Source: an uncultured Lentisphaerota bacterium
GTDB lineage: Bacteria; Verrucomicrobiota; Lentisphaeria; Oligosphaerales; CAITYL01
DNA: 45,788 nt
Direction: 5' to 3'
NCBI GenBank assembly: GCA_903896595.1
Contig: CAITYL010000396.1
Location: 1 to 45,788 of the forward strand
Positions 42,971 through 45,788 of the stretch are shown here, piece after piece (positions within the stretch are counted from its first letter, which is position 1; each line of letters begins with the position of its first letter). A program made the position numbers and the translations under genes. The notes under the pieces are model-generated. The model was given only the letters and a program-made list of their open reading frames with translations. It ran no database searches and was not told where the DNA came from.

Positions 42971-44344
42971 ATGCGCACTGAACACGACATGTTGGGCGAG
43001 CGGGCGGTGCCGGTAGCGGCGCTGTACGGCATCCACACCCTGCGCGCGGTGGAGAATTTTGGCGCCTGGCCGCCGGTGGAGCCAGCGCTGATCCAGGCCT
43101 ATGCCGCCGTCAAGCTGGCCTGTGCCCGGGTCAACGGGGAACTGGGCTTCATCACCCCGGAGATCCTGGCCGCGCTCGAGATCGCCTGTGGCGAGCTGAT
43201 GGCCGGAGGCCATCTGGACCAGTTCCCGGTCAGCGCGCTTCAGGGTGGCGCCGGCACCTCGACCAACATGAATATCAACGAGGTGCTGGCCAACCTGGCG
43301 TTGCGCGCGCTGGGCCGCCCGTTGGGCGACTACACCACTGTGCATCCCATCGAAACGGTCAACCTGCACCAGTCTACCAACGACACCTATCCGGCCGCGC
43401 TCAAGGTCGCCGCCATTCGCGGCCTGCGCCTGCTCGACACGGATCTGACCGCCCTCCATGGCGCTTTTCAGGAGTTGGAACGGCGTTTTGCCAAGCAGCT
43501 AAAAATGGGCCGCACCGAATTGATGGATGCGGTGCCGTACACCCTCGGCCGGCAGTTCGGCGCCATGGCCGAGGCGTTCGCCCGTGACCGCTGGCGCATC
43601 TTCAAGTGCGAGGAACGGCTGCGCGTCATCATTCTCGGCGGCGGCGCCATCGGCACCGGCTTGGGCGCGCCGCGCGCCTTCATTTTTCGCGCCACCGACG
43701 CGCTCCGCGAGCTGACCGGCCTGCCCCTGGCGCGGGCGGAAAATCCGGTGGACGCCACCCAGAACCAGGACGTCTTTCCCGAGGTCTCCGGAATGTTGCG
43801 CACGGTGGCGGTCAACCTGCTCAAGATCAGCGGCGACCTGCGCCTGCTCGCCTCCGGCCCGGAGTGCGGCCTGGGCGAGATCACCCTGCCCCCGCGCCAG
43901 GCCGGCTCCTCGATCATGCCCGGCAAGGTCAATCCGGTCCTGCCCGAGCATGCCGCATCGGTGGCCATGCAGGTCTTGGCCATGGACGGCGCCATCACCC
44001 AGGCCGCCGCCGCCGGCCAGCTCGAACTGAACGCCTTCCTGCCGGTCATTGCCCACAACCTGCTCGGGGCGTTGCGGCTGCTGCACGACCTGTTGCCGCG
44101 CCTGACCGTGTTGTGCGTACAGGGCATTGGCGCCATTGAACGCCCGCCGACCTTGGGCGCCACCGCCTGGGTCACCGCCCTGGTGCCCCACGTCGGTTAC
44201 GAGACCGCCAGCCGCGTCGCCATCCTGATGCGCGAGGAAAAACTGGACGTCCTGACCGCCGCGGAACGCGTCACTGGCCGCGACCAGGCCACCCTCACCG
44301 CCTGGCTCGCCCCCGAAGCCCTGCTCCGCCTGGGGCATCCCTGA
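42971..44344 (+). CDS. aspA: Aspartate ammonia-lyase
   Basis: Splits L-aspartate into fumarate and ammonium. The 457-residue protein starts MRTEHDMLGERAVPVAALYG with IHTLRAVENF, the aspartase form of the fumarase/aspartase N-terminus. GGAGTSTNMNINEVLANLAL and HQSTNDTYPAALKVAAI bind substrate, and GSSIMPGKVNPVLPEH is the superfamily signature loop with the catalytic serine. ATG 42971 is the first start compatible with the family; the upstream reading frame comes from repeat DNA. It is shown as aspartase rather than fumarase C because of the N-terminal motif; pure sequence cannot fully exclude related lyases. Confidence 0.92.
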   Translation: MRTEHDMLGERAVPVAALYGIHTLRAVENFGAWPPVEPALIQAYAAVKLACARVNGELGFITPEILAALEIACGELMAGGHLDQFPVSALQGGAGTSTNMNINEVLANLALRALGRPLGDYTTVHPIETVNLHQSTNDTYPAALKVAAIRGLRLLDTDLTALHGAFQELERRFAKQLKMGRTELMDAVPYTLGRQFGAMAEAFARDRWRIFKCEERLRVIILGGGAIGTGLGAPRAFIFRATDALRELTGLPLARAENPVDATQNQDVFPEVSGMLRTVAVNLLKISGDLRLLASGPECGLGEITLPPRQAGSSIMPGKVNPVLPEHAASVAMQVLAMDGAITQAAAAGQLELNAFLPVIAHNLLGALRLLHDLLPRLTVLCVQGIGAIERPPTLGATAWVTALVPHVGYETASRVAILMREEKLDVLTAAERVTGRDQATLTAWLAPEALLRLGHP

Positions 44345-44367
44345 TTAGGCTGAGGGGGATTAGCCTC

Positions 44368-44470
44368 AATACTGTTCACTTAAAAGTGGCATAGCCGTCT
44401 CGGCCATGTCAGGTCTCGTTCATCGGCGGGACGCCGATGCCACACTTTCTCAGCAAAGTGAACAGCATTG
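44368..44470. repeat. Inverted-repeat element downstream of aspA
   Basis: AATACTGTTCACTT at the left faces AAAGTGAACAGCATT at the right. Inside, AGTGGCAT/ATGCCACACTTT and CATCGGCGGGACGCCGATG form further stems. The whole 103 bp could fold into one branched hairpin. No other copy is seen in this window. It may act as the aspA terminator. Confidence 0.65.
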
Positions 44471-44472
44471 GG

Positions 44473-44575
44473 GTTAGCCTGGATTTTGAACAGAAGGCCG
44501 CAGAGGTCACAGAGAAGTTTTTCTCCGTTCTCTCCGGATTTCTCCTGTTCAAATTCATGAATAATTCAGGTTAGG
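44473..44575. repeat. Family C repeat with terminal inverted repeats, copy 4
   Basis: TTAGCCTGGATTTTGAACAG at the left and CTGTTCAAATTCATGAATAA plus TTCAGGTTA at the right repeat the ends of the 19209-19381 element. The inner units are CCGCAGAGGTCACAGAGAAG. The right end overlaps the stop of the flavodoxin-like gene. Confidence 0.88.
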
Positions 44576-45138
44576 CGTTTGATCAGCCAGGCGATGGTTT
44601 CGCCCAGATCCTTCATGTTGGCCAGCGCCTCGGCGTCATTCCCGACGTCGCCTTTGTCCAGGCCGACGCCGAAGTTCCAGTAGGTCGAGCCCGGCACAAT
44701 CATCCGGGACATCAGGAACATGTGGTTGATGGAATCCATGACATTGGTGGCGCCGCCCCGCCGGTTGACCACCACCGCCGCGCCGATCTTGCGGGCGAAC
44801 CGGCCGCCATTGGCGAGGGCGACAAAACCGGCGCGGTCGATCAGCGCCTTCAGTTCCGCGGTCATGTCGGCAAAATAGGTCGGCGACCCGAGAATGATCG
44901 CATCGGCCGCAAACATTTTGCCGATGCAGTCGTTGACGATGTCCGTCGTGATGACGCACCGGCCGTTCTTGGTTTCCATGCAGGTGCCGCAGGCCGTACA
45001 GCCGCGCACCGCCCGGCCGCCGACCTGGACCAGCTCCGTCTCAATCCCCGCCGCCGCCATCGGTTCCAGCACCTTCCGGAGCAGGAATTCCGTGTTGCCC
45101 CCCATGCGCGGACTGCCGTTGAAGGCCACTGCTTTCAT
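44566..45138 (-). CDS. Flavodoxin-fold NAD(P)H-dependent FMN reductase family protein
   Basis: A 190-residue flavoprotein of the iron-sulfur flavoprotein/NADPH-dependent FMN reductase group. AVAFNGSPRMGGNTEFLLRK is the FMN phosphate loop. VRGCTACGTCMETKNGRC has a cysteine cluster (CxxCxxC then C), as in members with an iron-sulfur centre. ILGSPTYFADMTAELKALID and AAVVVNRRGGATNVMDSINH contact the flavin. AAGGAG lies before the ATG. Its electron partner is not shown by the context. The gene's 3' end runs into a family C repeat. Confidence 0.9.
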   Translation of the reverse strand: MKAVAFNGSPRMGGNTEFLLRKVLEPMAAAGIETELVQVGGRAVRGCTACGTCMETKNGRCVITTDIVNDCIGKMFAADAIILGSPTYFADMTAELKALIDRAGFVALANGGRFARKIGAAVVVNRRGGATNVMDSINHMFLMSRMIVPGSTYWNFGVGLDKGDVGNDAEALANMKDLGETIAWLIKRLT

Positions 45139-45510
45139 GTTGAATTCTCCTTGGTGAACTTACCCGTGAGAGGAACCGGCGGTTTCGGACCGCTCCATAC
45201 CCTGCCCCGGTTGCGCTTCCCAATGACGCCCGTGTCCGGGGTTACCATACCACGGGCATCCCCTTCCTGCGGCCCCCCCCTCCCAAAAAACCTTGGCCAC
45301 AAGAGGCACAAAAGGCACAAGAAATTCACACCTGATCTAAGGATAATACCAATGCCTTCTCTTGTGCATCTTGTGCCTCTTGTGGCGATGAATCCGGCCT
45401 GAAGTTTGCATGAGGGATGCCGTGGGGGCGTGTGGCCTTGGCGGCGATGAAACACAATGCACCCGTCCCCATTCACATACAGAATCGGAGAGGATGCTGA
45501 CCAAGCCGAA
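45139..45510. other. Intergenic region with a family C repeat
   Basis: Apart from the hairpin at 45295-45386 this 370-bp stretch holds no recognisable gene, promoter or RNA. Frames that cross it are short or are built from repeat units. Confidence 0.5.
45295..45386. repeat. Family C hairpin repeat, copy 5
   Basis: GGCCACAAGAGGCACAAAAG plus GCACAAGA and the facing TCTTGTGCATCTTGTGCCTC plus TTGTGGC make a long hairpin of 9-10-base units, with the unit sequence CACAAGAGG rather than the CGCAAAGA type. Confidence 0.85.
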
Positions 45511-45788
45511 ATGAAGGCCGAACCAGGCCCTGCTGGGTACGTCGCTTCGCGCCGCCCCAGAGGGCTGTCGTCGCGTCAAAATCTTGCCTTTTGCCCCGCC
45601 GCTCGGGAACATTATGCCCAACGGGCAGCATGTACCCGTCCCTTCCACCAGTTCGAACTGCGCGAACACGACGGATTGCTGATCGGCCGCGGCAGCGACG
45701 ACTGCCTGGGCAATTGCGCCCTCCTGGCCAACGCCCTGATCCGCCTGCGCGACCAGGCCGTGTCCGTCGGCGTCATCTTCACCGCCGA
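45511..45788 (+). CDS. Partial M20-family metallopeptidase-like reading frame (runs off the window)
   Basis: The open frame ends at the window edge. From about 45640 it reads TRPFHQFELREHDGLLIGRG followed by SDDCLGNCALLANALIRLRD, which matches the PF-x-Glx...GRG(S/A)xDxKG region of M20/ArgE/DapE peptidases, including a zinc-binding Asp. Upstream of that the frame (MKAEPGPAGYVASRRPRGLS) does not look like this family, and the expected first zinc motif (HxD) is absent. The N-terminus is therefore probably lost or replaced. ATG 45511 is only the first possible start. Confidence 0.45.
   Translation, partial: MKAEPGPAGYVASRRPRGLSSRQNLAFCPAAREHYAQRAACTRPFHQFELREHDGLLIGRGSDDCLGNCALLANALIRLRDQAVSVGVIFTA

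Noticed and set aside
42971..44344. Fumarase C instead of aspartase
   Set aside because: The N-terminal RTEHDMLGERAVP...YGIHTLRAVENF motif is the aspartase form; kept as aspA with slight reserve.
41830..45386. CRISPR array suggested by several regularly built repeats
   Set aside because: The repeats are scattered, mirrored hairpins without fixed-length spacers, and no cas gene is present.

Overview
This window looks like chromosomal DNA from an uncultured, GC-rich member of the PVC group, most likely Lentisphaerota or the related Kiritimatiellota. The main marker is a pseudopilin with the N-terminal signature [20 protein letters not shown] followed by LLPSLTKAR, which is hugely expanded in Lentisphaerota. 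A PEP-CTERM protein, a DUF6259 glycosidase, a Gfo/Idh/MocA oxidoreductase, SGNH esterases and a LacI regulator in one cluster fit the same assignment. The taxonomy is inferred from gene content only.

Layout. 298-3454: der, aspartate kinase and a convergent Trm112-like protein. 3600-4645: a two-gene lipoprotein operon, divergent from a GH36 alpha-galactosidase-like gene (4866-6680). 6690-8118: gene debris, with a broken polysaccharide deacetylase and a beta-lactamase-family hydrolase that lost its 5' end next to ettA. 8128-12447: ettA, zwf and azoR. 12448-14446: a gene-poor stretch with repeats, then an SGNH hydrolase whose C-terminus is encoded by a dispersed repeat. 14498-19102: miaA and a large orphan hybrid histidine kinase with a duplicated Cache-like sensor. 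19425-23429: a YceK-like lipoprotein, then a likely operon ftsK - secreted endonuclease/exonuclease/phosphatase-family protein - mutM.

23760-40185 is the centrepiece: about 16 kb, entirely on the minus strand, read as LacI regulator -> GH130 phosphorylase -> PEP-CTERM protein -> secreted beta-galactosidase-like protein -> pseudopilin (4-bp overlap) -> SGNH hydrolase -> secreted DUF6259 glycosidase -> Gfo/Idh/MocA oxidoreductase -> six-hairpin-glycosidase/SGNH fusion -> MFS transporter (8-bp overlap, two frameshifts). It reads as a LacI-controlled glycan-use locus without SusC/SusD, which combines secreted glycosidases, esterases, a surface pseudopilin, an intracellular phosphorylase and a sugar transporter. 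The substrate is unknown. GH130 suggests beta-mannosides and the SGNH domains suggest acylated glycans.

40315-45788: a radical SAM protein with a helix-hairpin-helix motif and its TIGR03915-type partner (putative DNA modification or repair pair), aspA, a flavodoxin-fold reductase, and at the right edge the start of an M20-peptidase-like reading frame.

The intergenic DNA is full of dispersed, hairpin-forming repeats of at least three unrelated families (called A, B and C here, with minor D and E). They lie at gene ends, form one gene's C-terminus, supply the ribosome-binding region of another, and mark the gene-decay junctions. No tRNA, rRNA, CRISPR array, transposase or phage gene was recognised.
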